Part shown: positions 18,679 through 27,046 of the stretch, piece after piece
Layout of the letters: the number at the start of each line of letters is the position of its first letter
How positions within the stretch are numbered: the first letter of the stretch is position 1
Assembly (NCBI GenBank): GCA_030145715.1
Contig: JAIXHQ010000003.1
Span: forward strand, 62,001 to 126,000
From: Sphingopyxis sp.
Lineage (GTDB): Bacteria > Pseudomonadota > Alphaproteobacteria > Sphingomonadales > Sphingomonadaceae
Direction of reading: 5' to 3'
Length of the DNA: 64,000 nucleotides
Position numbers and translations under genes: made by a program
The notes under the pieces: model-generated
Database searches by the model: none
Told to the model about the DNA's origin: nothing
The model's input: the letters and a program-made list of their open reading frames with translations, nothing else

Positions 18679-19245
18679 ATGTTCCATCCTGATCTTGCCC
18701 GGCATCCCGATAGCTGTCCGGCCCTCGTCCTCAACGCCGACTATACGCCGCTGAGTTATTACCCATTGAGCCTGTGGCCCTGGCAGACGGCAGTGAAGGC
18801 CGTTTTCCTCGACCGCGTCACCATCGTCGAAAATTACGAGCGCGAGATTCATTCGCCGACGCGGACGATGCCGATCCCCAGCGTCATCGCGCTGCGCCAA
18901 TATGTGAAGCCGTCGGAACATCCGGCCTTCACCCGGTTCAACCTGTTCCTGCGCGACCGCTTTGCGTGTCAATATTGCGGGTCGGGCAAGGATTTGACCT
19001 TTGACCATGTCGTGCCGCGCCGGCTGGGCGGACGCACGACATGGGAAAATGTCGCCACCGCCTGTGCGCCATGCAACCTGAAAAAGGGCGGGCGGACGCC
19101 GCAACAGGCGCATATGCCGCTGTATCGCCAGCCCTGGCGCCCGACGAGCTGGCAATTGCAGGACAATGGCCGCGCCTTTCCCCCGAACTATCTGCACACG
19201 AGCTGGATCGACTGGCTGTATTGGGACGTCGAGCTGGAGGGGTAA
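18679..19245 (+). CDS. HNH endonuclease
   Basis: A 188-residue HNH nuclease domain protein. Residues about 95-145 contain the zinc-binding and catalytic frame CQYCGSG, then LTFDHVVPRRLGG and CAPCNLKKGGRT, so the two CxxC pairs and the DHV histidine are all present. The N-terminal part (PALVLNADYTPLSYYPLSLW, then VTIVENYE) matches a widespread group of housekeeping HNH proteins in alphaproteobacteria with no known biological target. The frame is open 27 codons upstream, but the ATG at 18679 gives the standard family start. No restriction or phage genes lie nearby, so a mobile origin is not suggested. Confidence 0.9.
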   Translation: MFHPDLARHPDSCPALVLNADYTPLSYYPLSLWPWQTAVKAVFLDRVTIVENYEREIHSPTRTMPIPSVIALRQYVKPSEHPAFTRFNLFLRDRFACQYCGSGKDLTFDHVVPRRLGGRTTWENVATACAPCNLKKGGRTPQQAHMPLYRQPWRPTSWQLQDNGRAFPPNYLHTSWIDWLYWDVELEG

Positions 19246-19360
19246 CGGGCGGCGATGGCGGACCGACGGCGGTGGCCACGCGCGCAATAAAGTTACGCTC
19301 GGGCGCCAACCCGGGAAGGCGATGGGCGCTGCGTTCCCTATATGGTGAATGGATATGACA

Positions 19361-19378
19361 GGCGCATAGCTATGCGCC
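19361..19378. promoter_or_regulatory. 18-bp perfect palindrome upstream of ppc
   Basis: GGCGCATAGCTATGCGCC is its own reverse complement across all 18 bases and ends 40 bp before the probable ppc ATG. No T-run follows, so it is a better candidate for an operator or an RNA hairpin in the ppc leader than for a terminator of the HNH gene. The regulator is unknown. Confidence 0.5.
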
Positions 19379-19418
19379 GCTTGACCCCGCGCCTTCGCAG
19401 GTGCAGCAAGCTGGCTTC

Positions 19419-22097
19419 ATGGGCCCGCCTATCCAGATCTCGCAAAATCCCGACATCCGCTATCTGGGGCGGATATTGGGCGATGTCATCCGCATATATG
19501 GCGGCGACAAATTGTTCCGGCAGACCGAATATATCCGCTCGTCGAGCGTCGACAGGCATCGCGGCGTCGCGGGGGCCGAGGCGATCGATCCGGGGCTGGA
19601 CGCGCTGAGTCTGGACGACACGATCGCTTTCGTGCGCGGTTTCATGCTGTTTTCGATGCTCGCCAACCTGGCCGAGGACCGGCAGGGCGTGGCGGCCGAG
19701 CCGGAAGCGACGGTCGCGGCGGCGATCGAAAAGCTGCGCGGCGATGGCATCGACAGCGACGCCGTCGCGGCGCTGCTCAGCGCCTCGCTTGTCGCACCGG
19801 TGCTGACCGCGCACCCGACCGAGGTGCGGCGCAAATCGGTGCTGGACCACAAGAACCGCATCGCCGCGCTGATGCTGCTGCGCGATGCGGGGGCAAACGA
19901 AACGCCGGAAGGCGACATGGTCGAAGATGCCATCAGGCGGCAGATCGTCCTGTTGTGGCAGACGCGGCCGCTGCGCACCGAAAAATTGTTCGTGGCGGAC
20001 GAGATCGACAATGCGCTGACCTATTTACGCGACGTGTTCCTGCCGGTCGTCCCCAAACTCTATGCGCGCTGGGAAGCCGAACTGGGACAGCGTCCCGCGA
20101 GTTTCCTGCGCGTCGGAAGCTGGATCGGCGGCGACCGAGATGGCAACCCCTTTGTCACCGCAGAGACGATGCACATGGCCTGCGGGCGCAACGCCGCGGC
20201 GGTGCTGGGCCATTATATCGACGCCGTTCACGGGCTGGGCGCCGAACTGTCCGTTTCGGCGAGCCTTGCCGCCGTGCCCGACGCAGTCGCGGCGCTGGCC
20301 GAGGCAAGCGGCGATGCGGCACCGAGCCGCCGCGACGAACCCTATCGCCGCGCCCTGTCGGGCATCTATGCCCGGCTGTGCGCGACCTATGCAGAAATCG
20401 TCGGGCGCGCGCCGCCGCGTCCGTCGGCGCTGTCGGGCACCCCCTATGCCACCCCCGCCGATTTCCGCCGCGACCTGGTGACCATCGCGGCCGCCCTGTC
20501 GGCGAACAGCGAAGGCCAGTTCGGCGGCATCGGCGCGCTGGGCCGGCTGATCCGCGCGGTCGAGGTCTTCGGATTCCACCTCGCGACGCTCGACATGCGC
20601 CAGAACAGCGCGGTGCACGAACGGGTGCTGGCCGAACTGCTGGCGGTATCGGGCGTGTGCGCCGATTACCGCGCGCTGGACGAGGACGCGCGCGTCGCGC
20701 TGTTGACCGCCGAACTGAAAAGCGACCGGCCGCTGGCAGCGCCATGGCACCAGTGGAGCGACGAGACTGCGGGCGAGCTGGCGATCGTTCACGCCGCCGC
20801 CGACGTTCGGGCGCGGCTGGGCAATGACGCGATCTGCCAGTGGATCATCAGCATGGCGCAGGATCTGTCCGACCTGTTGGAGGTCCATGTCCTGGCACGC
20901 GAAGCCGGGCTGTGGCGGAGCGGCGAGGAAGCGGGACGGTCGAACCTGATGGTTGTGCCGCTGTTCGAGACGATCGCCGATCTGGACAAGGCCCCCGCGA
21001 TCATGGCGCGTTATTTCGCGATGCCCGAAATCGGCCCGCAGGTCGGCCAGCGCGGGCATCAGGAAGTAATGATCGGTTATTCGGATTCGAACAAGGACGG
21101 CGGCTACCTGACGTCGACATGGGGATTGCACCAGGCATCGCAGGCGCTGACCCCGGTGTTCGAGGACGCCGACACCGCGATGCAATTGTTCCACGGGCGC
21201 GGCGGCGCGGTCGGGCGCGGGGGCGGCAGCGCCTTTGCCGCGATCCGCGCGCAGCCCGCTGGAACGGTGCAGGGCCGCATCCGCATTACCGAACAGGGCG
21301 AGGTGATCGCGGCGAAATATGGCACCGCGGCGAGCGCCGCGACGAATATCGAGGCGATGGTATCGGCCAGCCTGCTCGCGAGCCTGGAGCCGGAGGCGTT
21401 GAGCGCCAGCGATGCGGTGCGCTTTACCGCCGCGATGGACCAGCTTTCGGGCAGCGCCTTTGCCGCCTATCGCGGGCTGGTTTACGAAACGCCGACGTTC
21501 AGGGATTTCTTTCGCGCGATGACTCCGATCGCCGAAATCGCGACACTGAAGATCGGATCGCGCCCATCAAGCCGCACCAAATCGAGCGCGATCGAGGATT
21601 TGCGCGCGATCCCATGGGTGTTCAGTTGGGCGCAATCGCGCGCGATGCTGCCCGGCTGGTACGGCACCGGCGAAGGCTTTGCGGCGTTCGAGGACAAGGC
21701 CTTGCTGACCGACATGGCGGCAGGCTGGCCCTTTTTCGCCGCGCTGCTGGGCAATATGGAAATGGTGCTGGCGAAATCGGACATGGGCATCGCGGCGCGA
21801 TATGCCGAACTCGCGGCGCATATCGACGGGCATGATGCGATCTTCGCCCGCATCCGCGACGGGTGGCACCGCGCGCATGACGGATTGCTGGCGATCACCG
21901 GACAGACGCGGCTGCTGGACAAGAATCCGGCGCTCGAAGCGTCGATCCGGCTGCGGCTGCCCTATATCGAGCCGCTCAATCTGCTCCAGATCGAATTGAT
22001 GAAACGCCACCGCGCGGGTGAGACAGACCCGCGCATCGCCGAGGGCATCCAGTTGACGATCAACGCGATCGCGACCGCGCTTAGGAACAGCGGTTAG
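19419..22097 (+). CDS. ppc: Phosphoenolpyruvate carboxylase
   Basis: Carboxylates phosphoenolpyruvate with bicarbonate to form oxaloacetate, replenishing the TCA cycle. The 892-residue protein is full length. Signatures are the catalytic VLTAHPTEVRRKS (about 128-140), ASFLRVGSWIGGDRDGNPFVT (in the 220s), HLATLDMRQNSAVHE, GYSDSNKDGGYL, FHGRGGAVGRGGG (the catalytic glycine-rich loop) and RAIPWVFSWAQSRAMLPGWYG. An alternative GTG start at 19401 adds six residues; the ATG at 19419 gives the shorter, more usual N-terminus (MGPPIQISQNPDIRYLGR). A hairpin just after the stop probably ends the transcript. Confidence 0.97.
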   Translation: MGPPIQISQNPDIRYLGRILGDVIRIYGGDKLFRQTEYIRSSSVDRHRGVAGAEAIDPGLDALSLDDTIAFVRGFMLFSMLANLAEDRQGVAAEPEATVAAAIEKLRGDGIDSDAVAALLSASLVAPVLTAHPTEVRRKSVLDHKNRIAALMLLRDAGANETPEGDMVEDAIRRQIVLLWQTRPLRTEKLFVADEIDNALTYLRDVFLPVVPKLYARWEAELGQRPASFLRVGSWIGGDRDGNPFVTAETMHMACGRNAAAVLGHYIDAVHGLGAELSVSASLAAVPDAVAALAEASGDAAPSRRDEPYRRALSGIYARLCATYAEIVGRAPPRPSALSGTPYATPADFRRDLVTIAAALSANSEGQFGGIGALGRLIRAVEVFGFHLATLDMRQNSAVHERVLAELLAVSGVCADYRALDEDARVALLTAELKSDRPLAAPWHQWSDETAGELAIVHAAADVRARLGNDAICQWIISMAQDLSDLLEVHVLAREAGLWRSGEEAGRSNLMVVPLFETIADLDKAPAIMARYFAMPEIGPQVGQRGHQEVMIGYSDSNKDGGYLTSTWGLHQASQALTPVFEDADTAMQLFHGRGGAVGRGGGSAFAAIRAQPAGTVQGRIRITEQGEVIAAKYGTAASAATNIEAMVSASLLASLEPEALSASDAVRFTAAMDQLSGSAFAAYRGLVYETPTFRDFFRAMTPIAEIATLKIGSRPSSRTKSSAIEDLRAIPWVFSWAQSRAMLPGWYGTGEGFAAFEDKALLTDMAAGWPFFAALLGNMEMVLAKSDMGIAARYAELAAHIDGHDAIFARIRDGWHRAHDGLLAITGQTRLLDKNPALEASIRLRLPYIEPLNLLQIELMKRHRAGETDPRIAEGIQLTINAIATALRNSG

Positions 22098-22112
22098 GCC
22101 CGAAAGATTGCG

Positions 22113-22134
22113 CTCCGTCGCCATGGCGACGGAG
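22113..22134. terminator. Hairpin between convergent ppc and lipoprotein gene
   Basis: CTCCGTCGCC and GGCGACGGAG form a 10-bp inverted repeat around only two bases (AT), so the RNA stem would be about 8 bp with a CATG loop. It starts 15 bases after the ppc stop and is followed by GGGTTCAGCTTTT, giving a modest T-run on the ppc strand. It also lies just past the stop of the convergent gene. Confidence 0.6.
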
Positions 22135-22138
22135 GGGT

Positions 22139-22642
22139 TCAGCTTTTGGTGATCTTTACCTCACCCTTGGCGTTGGCGCCATCGGGGGCAAAGCTGATCG
22201 TGAAGTCGCTGCCGTCCTTGTCCTTGCCCGCCAGCGTGTCGCCGCTGCGCGTTGCCTGGACGCCCTTTTTTGCGAACTCGGCCGCCATCCAGTCGGCGGC
22301 CTTGGTCGGGGTGGCGGGAGAGGTGAAGCCGAGTTTCACCACCGCCTTGTCGGCGCCGTTGCGGTCGCTGGCGTTGACGTCGACCTTGGTGACCTTGCTG
22401 CCGGGATAGAGTTTCACGCCGTCGATGTCGAAATCACTTTCGACGTCGAGGTCGACCAGATCGGGGATGTCGATGTTGATCGCCGCGCCGCCGTCGCCGC
22501 CGATCTTGACGCTGCCGCCATCCTTGCCCGCGCTGACCTGCACCGAACCGCCATCACCGTCAGCGCCGCTGTCGGTTTTCTTTTCGCTCGTCCCACAGGC
22601 GGCGAGGAGCATCATCGGGGCAATCAGGAAGGCGAGGCGCAT
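22139..22642 (-). CDS. Putative lipoprotein, repeat-rich N-terminal region
   Basis: A 167-residue protein. The signal peptide ends in the lipobox LLAAC (cysteine 16). Next comes a low-complexity Gly/Asp/Lys region with repeated phrases (DGDGGSVQVSAGKDGGSVKIGGDGGAA), and then a folded C-terminal part (NIDIPDLVDLDVESDFDIDGVKLYPGSKVTKV spans the junction). The repeated G-G-S-V pattern suggests short beta strands. AAGGAG about 8 bases before the ATG supports the start. No family or function is recognised. It is read convergently with ppc and appears monocistronic. Confidence 0.75.
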   Translation of the reverse strand: MRLAFLIAPMMLLAACGTSEKKTDSGADGDGGSVQVSAGKDGGSVKIGGDGGAAINIDIPDLVDLDVESDFDIDGVKLYPGSKVTKVDVNASDRNGADKAVVKLGFTSPATPTKAADWMAAEFAKKGVQATRSGDTLAGKDKDGSDFTISFAPDGANAKGEVKITKS

Positions 22643-22706
22643 GGACAATCTCCTTGGTGAATTATCCGAATAATACACCTGCGCGGTTGGGGAGTCAATT
22701 GCTCCT

Positions 22707-22765
22707 CCCCCCTCCGTCATTCCCCTGACGGAGGGGGGCTTATAAAGTTAGGGTCCTGACCCTAA
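22707..22765. terminator. Tandem hairpins after the SDR gene
   Basis: Two inverted repeats lie side by side. CCCCCCTCCGTC and GACGGAGGGGGG (12 bp, 8-base loop, 22707-22738) are followed at 22748-22765 by TTAGGGTC-CT-GACCCTAA, which overlaps the stop codon of the SDR gene at 22762. Read leftward, the second is met first and the long GC stem next. The pair probably ends the SDR transcript, though no good T-run follows, so a repeat-family element remains possible. Confidence 0.55.
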
Positions 22766-23565
22766 GCGTCGATGCTGGTTTTGAGATCGCCGTGGACCAG
22801 GCCGCCATCGACGGTGATCGTGTCGCCGACGACATAGTCACCCGCCTTTGACGCCAGGAAGATCGCCGCGCCGGCCATGTCCTCGGGCACGCCGATGCGT
22901 TTCACCGGGATGCTTTTGGCAACCGCATCGCCATGGTCCCGCGCCGCCTTGTTCATGTCCGACTGGAAAGCGCCCGGCGCGATTGCGGTCACGATGATAT
23001 TGTCGGTCACGAGCCGCGCGGCGAGGCGCTTGGTCAGGTAGAGAATCGCGGCCTTTGACGCATGATAGCTGTATGTTTCCCACGGGTTCAGCCGCTGGCC
23101 GTCGATCGAGCCGATGTTGATGACCTTTGCCGGGTGATCGTGCGATCCGCCCGCCTTGAGCAGACCGTGCAGCGCCTGGGTCAGGAAGAAAGGCGATTTG
23201 ACGTTGATGTCCATCACCTTGTCCCACCCCGCTTCGGGGAAGCCTTCGAACGGTTCGACCCATGCGGCGCCGGCATTGTTGACGAGGATGTCAAGCCGTT
23301 CCTCGCGCGCTTCGAGTTCCTTGGCGAGCGTGCGGCACCCCTCGACCGTCGCGAGATCGACGGGCAGGCCGATAACCTTGCCCGGATAGCGCGTTTCGAA
23401 ATCGGCGACGGCTTCGTCGATCTGCGCGGTCTTGCGCGCCGAAATATAGACGCGCGCAGCACCTGCGGCGAGATAGCCCTCGACGATCATCTTGCCGATC
23501 CCGCGCGAGCCGCCGGTGACGAGTGCGATGCGGCCGTCGAGGCCAAACATATCATTGAGGTTCAT
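22762..23565 (-). CDS. Short-chain dehydrogenase/reductase
   Basis: A 267-residue classical SDR that probably oxidises a hydroxyl group of an acyl or alcohol substrate using NAD(P). Visible are the cofactor motif VTGGSRGIGKM (about 16-26), the NNAGAAW segment, a serine in INIGSIDG, the catalytic YSYHASKAA (Tyr and Lys), and the C-terminal IFLASKAGDYVVGDTITVDGG. The frame is open upstream, but AGGAAGG lies 9 bases before the ATG at 23565. Two acyl-CoA dehydrogenase genes lie upstream on the same strand, separated by a 130-bp palindromic repeat, so a link to acyl chain breakdown is inferred only. Confidence 0.88.
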   Translation of the reverse strand: MNLNDMFGLDGRIALVTGGSRGIGKMIVEGYLAAGAARVYISARKTAQIDEAVADFETRYPGKVIGLPVDLATVEGCRTLAKELEAREERLDILVNNAGAAWVEPFEGFPEAGWDKVMDINVKSPFFLTQALHGLLKAGGSHDHPAKVINIGSIDGQRLNPWETYSYHASKAAILYLTKRLAARLVTDNIIVTAIAPGAFQSDMNKAARDHGDAVAKSIPVKRIGVPEDMAGAAIFLASKAGDYVVGDTITVDGGLVHGDLKTSIDA

Positions 23566-23579
23566 TGTCTCATCCTTCC

Positions 23580-23711
23580 TAAAGCCCCTCTCCTTCAGGG
23601 GAGGGGTTGGGGTGGGGTTTGTCGGAGCAGCGCGAGGCTGCGAGACCCCACCCACTGCGATTAGGCAGCAAGCTGCCAAATCTCGTAACCCTCCCCTGAA
23701 GGGGCGGGTCA
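23580..23711. repeat. Composite palindromic intergenic element
   Basis: A GC-rich gap of nested inverted repeats. The left end (CCCCTCTCCTTCAGGGGAGG) and right end (CCTCCCCTGAAGGGG) are near reverse complements. Inside are GGGTGGGGT facing ACCCCACCC, and GGCAGC-AA-GCTGCC. Such elements recur between genes in sphingomonad genomes. It fills nearly all of the gap between the SDR and acyl-CoA dehydrogenase genes and could fold into a long hairpin in the transcript. Confidence 0.6.
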
Positions 23712-23717
23712 AAATGA

Positions 23718-24836
23718 TTAGTAACCGTTCATCCGGGCGACCTGGTCGATATGGTAATGCACATCGCCCATATATTCGGCGAGCGCGCGGTCGCGTTTCA
23801 TATAAAGGCCGATGTCATATTCGTCGGTCATGCCGATGCCGCCGTGCATCTGCACGCCTTCGCGCACGGCGAGGTTGGCGGCGCGGCCAGCCTTGGCCTT
23901 GGCAACCGAGACCATCAGTTTCGCGCCCTCGCTGCCCTCGTCCAAAAGCTGCTGCGCCTTCATCACCGTGGCGCGCGCGACTTCCATTTCGCCATAAAGA
24001 TGCGCGGCACGGTGCTGAAGCCCCTGAAATTCGCCGATCAGCTTGCCGAACTGCTTGCGTTCCTTGAGGTAGGTGACGGTCATATCCATCGCGCCCTGTC
24101 CGACGCCGACCATCTCGGCGGCGGCGCCGGTGCGGGTCGCGGCAAGCAGCGCGTCGAGGATGTCGCCGCCGGCGTCGACCTCTCCGATCACGGCATCGGC
24201 ATCGAGTTCGACGCCATCGAAGGTCACATGGCTGGCCAGGCTGCTGTCCACCAGTCGGCGCGGGTCGGCGGTGACGCCCTTTGCATCGCGCGGCACCGCG
24301 AACAGGGTGATGCCGCCGTCAGTGCGCGCGGCAACGATGCTCATGTCCGCGACATGGCCATGCAGAACAAAGCTTTTCCTGCCGTCGAGGCGGAAGCCGT
24401 TGCCCGCGCGCGTCGCGGTGGTGGCGATGCGGTCGGGGCGATGCTTGGCGCCCTCGTCGATCGCGAGCGCGACGATCGCTTCGCCGCTGGCGATCGCGGG
24501 GAGCCAGCGGCCCGCCTGCGTACCGCCCGCCTTTGCCAGCGCGGCGACCGCGCCGACGCTGGTCGCGAGGAAGGGCGACGGGGTCAGGTTGCGGCCGATT
24601 TCTTCGAGCACGATGCCCGCCTCCATATGCCCCATGCCCAGCCCGCCATGCGCCTCTGGCACCAGCATCCCGGGCAGGCCCATTTCGGTGAACTGCACCC
24701 ACAGATCGCGCGAGAAGCCGGTGGCGTCGGCACCGTCGCGCAGTTTGCGAAGGTGCGACACCGGCGCCTGTTCGGTCATGAAGGGCGCGACGCTGTCCTT
24801 GAGCATCGCCTGGTCGTCATTGTGATAAAGGGGCAT
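23718..24836 (-). CDS. Acyl-CoA dehydrogenase (small subunit-like)
   Basis: A 372-residue flavoprotein of the acyl-CoA dehydrogenase family, which introduces a 2,3 double bond in acyl-CoA. Seen are the N-terminal helical part (DLWVQFTEMGLPGMLVPEAHGGLGMG), the central beta domain (GFRLDGRKSFVLHGHVADM), and the C-terminal helices with TYLKERKQFGKLIGEFQGLQH and the REGVQMHGGIGMTDEYDIGLYMKR block. The mid-domain FAD motif is poorly kept, as in partner chains of two-subunit dehydrogenases that act on steroid side chains. Its stop-to-start gap with the next dehydrogenase is 3 bp, so an alpha2-beta2 heteromer is plausible. Confidence 0.9.
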   Translation of the reverse strand: MPLYHNDDQAMLKDSVAPFMTEQAPVSHLRKLRDGADATGFSRDLWVQFTEMGLPGMLVPEAHGGLGMGHMEAGIVLEEIGRNLTPSPFLATSVGAVAALAKAGGTQAGRWLPAIASGEAIVALAIDEGAKHRPDRIATTATRAGNGFRLDGRKSFVLHGHVADMSIVAARTDGGITLFAVPRDAKGVTADPRRLVDSSLASHVTFDGVELDADAVIGEVDAGGDILDALLAATRTGAAAEMVGVGQGAMDMTVTYLKERKQFGKLIGEFQGLQHRAAHLYGEMEVARATVMKAQQLLDEGSEGAKLMVSVAKAKAGRAANLAVREGVQMHGGIGMTDEYDIGLYMKRDRALAEYMGDVHYHIDQVARMNGY

Positions 24837-24839
24837 GGA

Positions 24840-26021
24840 TCAGGCTCCGGGCAGGTCGAGGATACGCTTGGCGATGACGTTGAGCATGACTTCGCTCGTC
24901 CCGCCTTCGATCGAATTGGCCTTGGTGCGCAGCCATGCGCGCGGCCGCGCCCCGCCCTTTGTCGCTTCGCTGTCCCATTCGAGCGCGTCGCTGCCGCCCC
25001 CCGACATGACGAGTTCGTGGCGCCGCTTGTTCAGTTCGGTGCCGACATATTTCATCATGTTCGACGATGCGGGGTGCGCCCGTCCGGTTTTCCACATGTC
25101 CATGAAGCGTTCGCCCATCGCGCGATAGGCAAAGACGTCGACGTCGAACGCGGCCATTTCGGCGCGCAGGATCGGATCGTCGAGTTCGCCCGCCGCATTC
25201 TTGCCGAACGCCTTGGCAAAGGCGCCGCCGATGCTGACCATATCGCCGCCCGCGCCGCCGCCCGAAATCATCTCGCGTTCGTGGCCGAGCAGATATTTGG
25301 CGACGTCCCAGCCACGGTTGATTTCGCCGACATATTGCGTCTTGGGCACTTCGACATCGTCGAAGAAGGTTTCGCAGAACGGGCTGTTACCCGAAATCAG
25401 CAGGATCGGCTTGGTCGTGACGCCCTTGCTCTCCATGTCGAACAGCATGAAGGTGATGCCCTGATATTTATTCGCCTTGTCGGTGCGGACGAGGCAGAAA
25501 ATCCAGTCGGCCTTGTCGGCGTAGCTGGTCCATATCTTGGACCCGTTGACGACCCAATGATCGCCCTTGTCTTCGCCAAAGGTTTGCAGGGACACAAGGT
25601 CGCTGCCCGAGCCGGGTTCGCTATAACCCTGACACCAGCGGATTTCGCCGCGCGCGATCGGGTTCAGATATTGGACCTTTTGCTCCTCGGTGCCGAATTG
25701 CAGCAGCGCGGGGCCGAGCATCCAGATGCCGAAGCTGTCGAGCGGCGAGCGCGCCTTGATGCGCTTCATTTCCTGTTTCAGAATCTTGGTCTGTTCGGCC
25801 GTCAGCCCGGCACCGCCATAGGGTTTTGGCCAGTCGGGGACGGTATAGCCCTTTGCCGCGCAGGCATCGAGCCACTGTTTCTGGGCCGCATTCTTGAATT
25901 TGAAATTGCGCCCGCCCCAGCAAACATCGTCCTCGTCGCGGATCGGTTCGCGCATTTCGGGGGGACAATTGGCTTCCAGCCACGCGCGCACTTCGGCGCG
26001 AAAGGCGTCCAGATCGCTCAT
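24840..26021 (-). CDS. Acyl-CoA dehydrogenase (large subunit-like)
   Basis: A 393-residue acyl-CoA dehydrogenase. The N-terminal part includes VPDWPKPYGGAGL, and the FAD and substrate motifs YSEPGSGSDLVSLQTF and WVVNGSKIWTSYADKADW are intact. The C-terminus includes SIEGGTSEVMLNVIAKRILDLP. AGGAG 8 bases before the ATG supports 26021; an upstream in-frame ATG is rejected. It leads the pair with the smaller dehydrogenase at 23,718 and resembles FadE26/FadE34-like or FadE-type enzymes acting on branched or steroid acyl-CoAs, which is a family resemblance rather than proof. It diverges from the SDR at 26,189, with an operator-like site between. Confidence 0.92.
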   Translation of the reverse strand: MSDLDAFRAEVRAWLEANCPPEMREPIRDEDDVCWGGRNFKFKNAAQKQWLDACAAKGYTVPDWPKPYGGAGLTAEQTKILKQEMKRIKARSPLDSFGIWMLGPALLQFGTEEQKVQYLNPIARGEIRWCQGYSEPGSGSDLVSLQTFGEDKGDHWVVNGSKIWTSYADKADWIFCLVRTDKANKYQGITFMLFDMESKGVTTKPILLISGNSPFCETFFDDVEVPKTQYVGEINRGWDVAKYLLGHEREMISGGGAGGDMVSIGGAFAKAFGKNAAGELDDPILRAEMAAFDVDVFAYRAMGERFMDMWKTGRAHPASSNMMKYVGTELNKRRHELVMSGGGSDALEWDSEATKGGARPRAWLRTKANSIEGGTSEVMLNVIAKRILDLPGA

Positions 26022-26065
26022 TTTCAGGCTCCTCTTCTGCGCCAAATCTAGGACCTGTCCGCCGC

Positions 26066-26081
26066 CTTACGCAAGCGTCAA
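26066..26081. promoter_or_regulatory. Degenerate copy of the TTTACGTAAACGTAAA operator
   Basis: CTTACGCAAGCGTCAA matches 12 of 16 positions of the near-perfect inverted repeat at 28,582. It lies 45 bp before the ATG of the acyl-CoA dehydrogenase and about 107 bp before the divergent SDR start, where an operator for both would be expected. The shared half is ACG...CGT. Assignment is by similarity only. Confidence 0.4.
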
Positions 26082-26188
26082 CTTGGCGCGTTCAACCGAC
26101 GCTACGGCGCCGTAACGGAAGGTCGACGGCCGTTGACGGGGGCGGCTTCGCCCCTAAGCTAGGTGGCAAAAGAAAACGGGAGCATGAT

Positions 26189-27046
26189 ATGCGATTCGCA
26201 GGCAAGATCGCCGTCGTCACCGGCGCGGCGTCGGGCATCGGCAAGGCAGCGGTGCTGAAACTGGCGGGCGAAGGCGCGCATGTCTTTGCCGCCGACATCG
26301 ACGAAGCGGGCGGGCGGACGCTGGCCGAACAATCGAACGGCAGGATCAGTTTCGTGCGATGCGACGTCACCCGGCCCGGCGACATCCAGGCGCTGATGAC
26401 CGAAGCGGCGGCGAAGGACGGAGGGATCGACATCCTGTTCAACAATGCCGCGGCGGGCGGCGACCGCGCCCCGATCGACGAGATCAGCCCCGAGGGATGG
26501 GACCGGACGATGGACCTGGTGCTGAAATCGGTCGCGATGGGCATCCGCTATGCCGCGCCGCACATGAAGGGCCGCAAGGGCGCGAGCATCGTCAACACCG
26601 CGAGCGTCGCGGCGCTGGGCGCGGGTTATTCGCCCATCGCCTATGCGGTGGCAAAGGCGGGGGTGCTGCACCTGTCAAAGGTCGCGGCGGCGGACCTGGC
26701 GCAATATGGAATCCGCGTGAACGCGATCTGCCCCGGTTTCATCAACACCAATATCTTTACCGCGTCGCTGGACGTGCCGGGCGAGGTCAAGGCACAGGCG
26801 AATGCGGTGATCGCGCAGATGAGCGCGAACGCGCAGCCGGTCGCGCGCGGCGGCCAGCCCGACGACATCGCCAGCGCCGTCGCCTATCTGGCCAGCGAGG
26901 AATCGAGTTTCATGACCGGCACGCACCTGCTGATCGACGGCGGGCTGACGATCGGCCAACGCCATGCGTGGGACAAGGAAACACCGGGCATTTTCGACGC
27001 CCTGCTGGCGATGGAGGAAGCGGCGAAAGCCGGAGCGTCCGCGTGA
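26189..27046 (+). CDS. Short-chain dehydrogenase/reductase
   Basis: A 285-residue SDR. It shows VVTGAASGIGKAAVLKL near the N-terminus, FNNAAAGGDRAP (NNA motif), IVNTASVAALG, the catalytic YAVAKAGVLHLSK, and the C-terminal YLASEESSFMTGTHLLIDGG. The extra C-terminal 30 residues (IGQRHAWDKETPGIFDALL) are longer than in the shortest SDRs. GGGAG sits 7-8 bases before the ATG. The TGA overlaps the GTG start of the transporter gene by four bases, so the two are coupled: an oxidoreductase paired with a transporter for what may be its substrate. Confidence 0.88.
   Translation: MRFAGKIAVVTGAASGIGKAAVLKLAGEGAHVFAADIDEAGGRTLAEQSNGRISFVRCDVTRPGDIQALMTEAAAKDGGIDILFNNAAAGGDRAPIDEISPEGWDRTMDLVLKSVAMGIRYAAPHMKGRKGASIVNTASVAALGAGYSPIAYAVAKAGVLHLSKVAAADLAQYGIRVNAICPGFINTNIFTASLDVPGEVKAQANAVIAQMSANAQPVARGGQPDDIASAVAYLASEESSFMTGTHLLIDGGLTIGQRHAWDKETPGIFDALLAMEEAAKAGASA

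Noticed and set aside
18679-19245. A restriction or phage-type HNH nuclease
   Set aside because: No methylase, phage or transposon genes adjoin it. The N-terminus matches a widespread housekeeping HNH group between gluQ and ppc.
23751-26051. A 2.3-kb open frame opposite the two acyl-CoA dehydrogenases
   Set aside because: The translation is His/Gln/Arg-rich with no known motif, and both genes on the other strand are clear family members.
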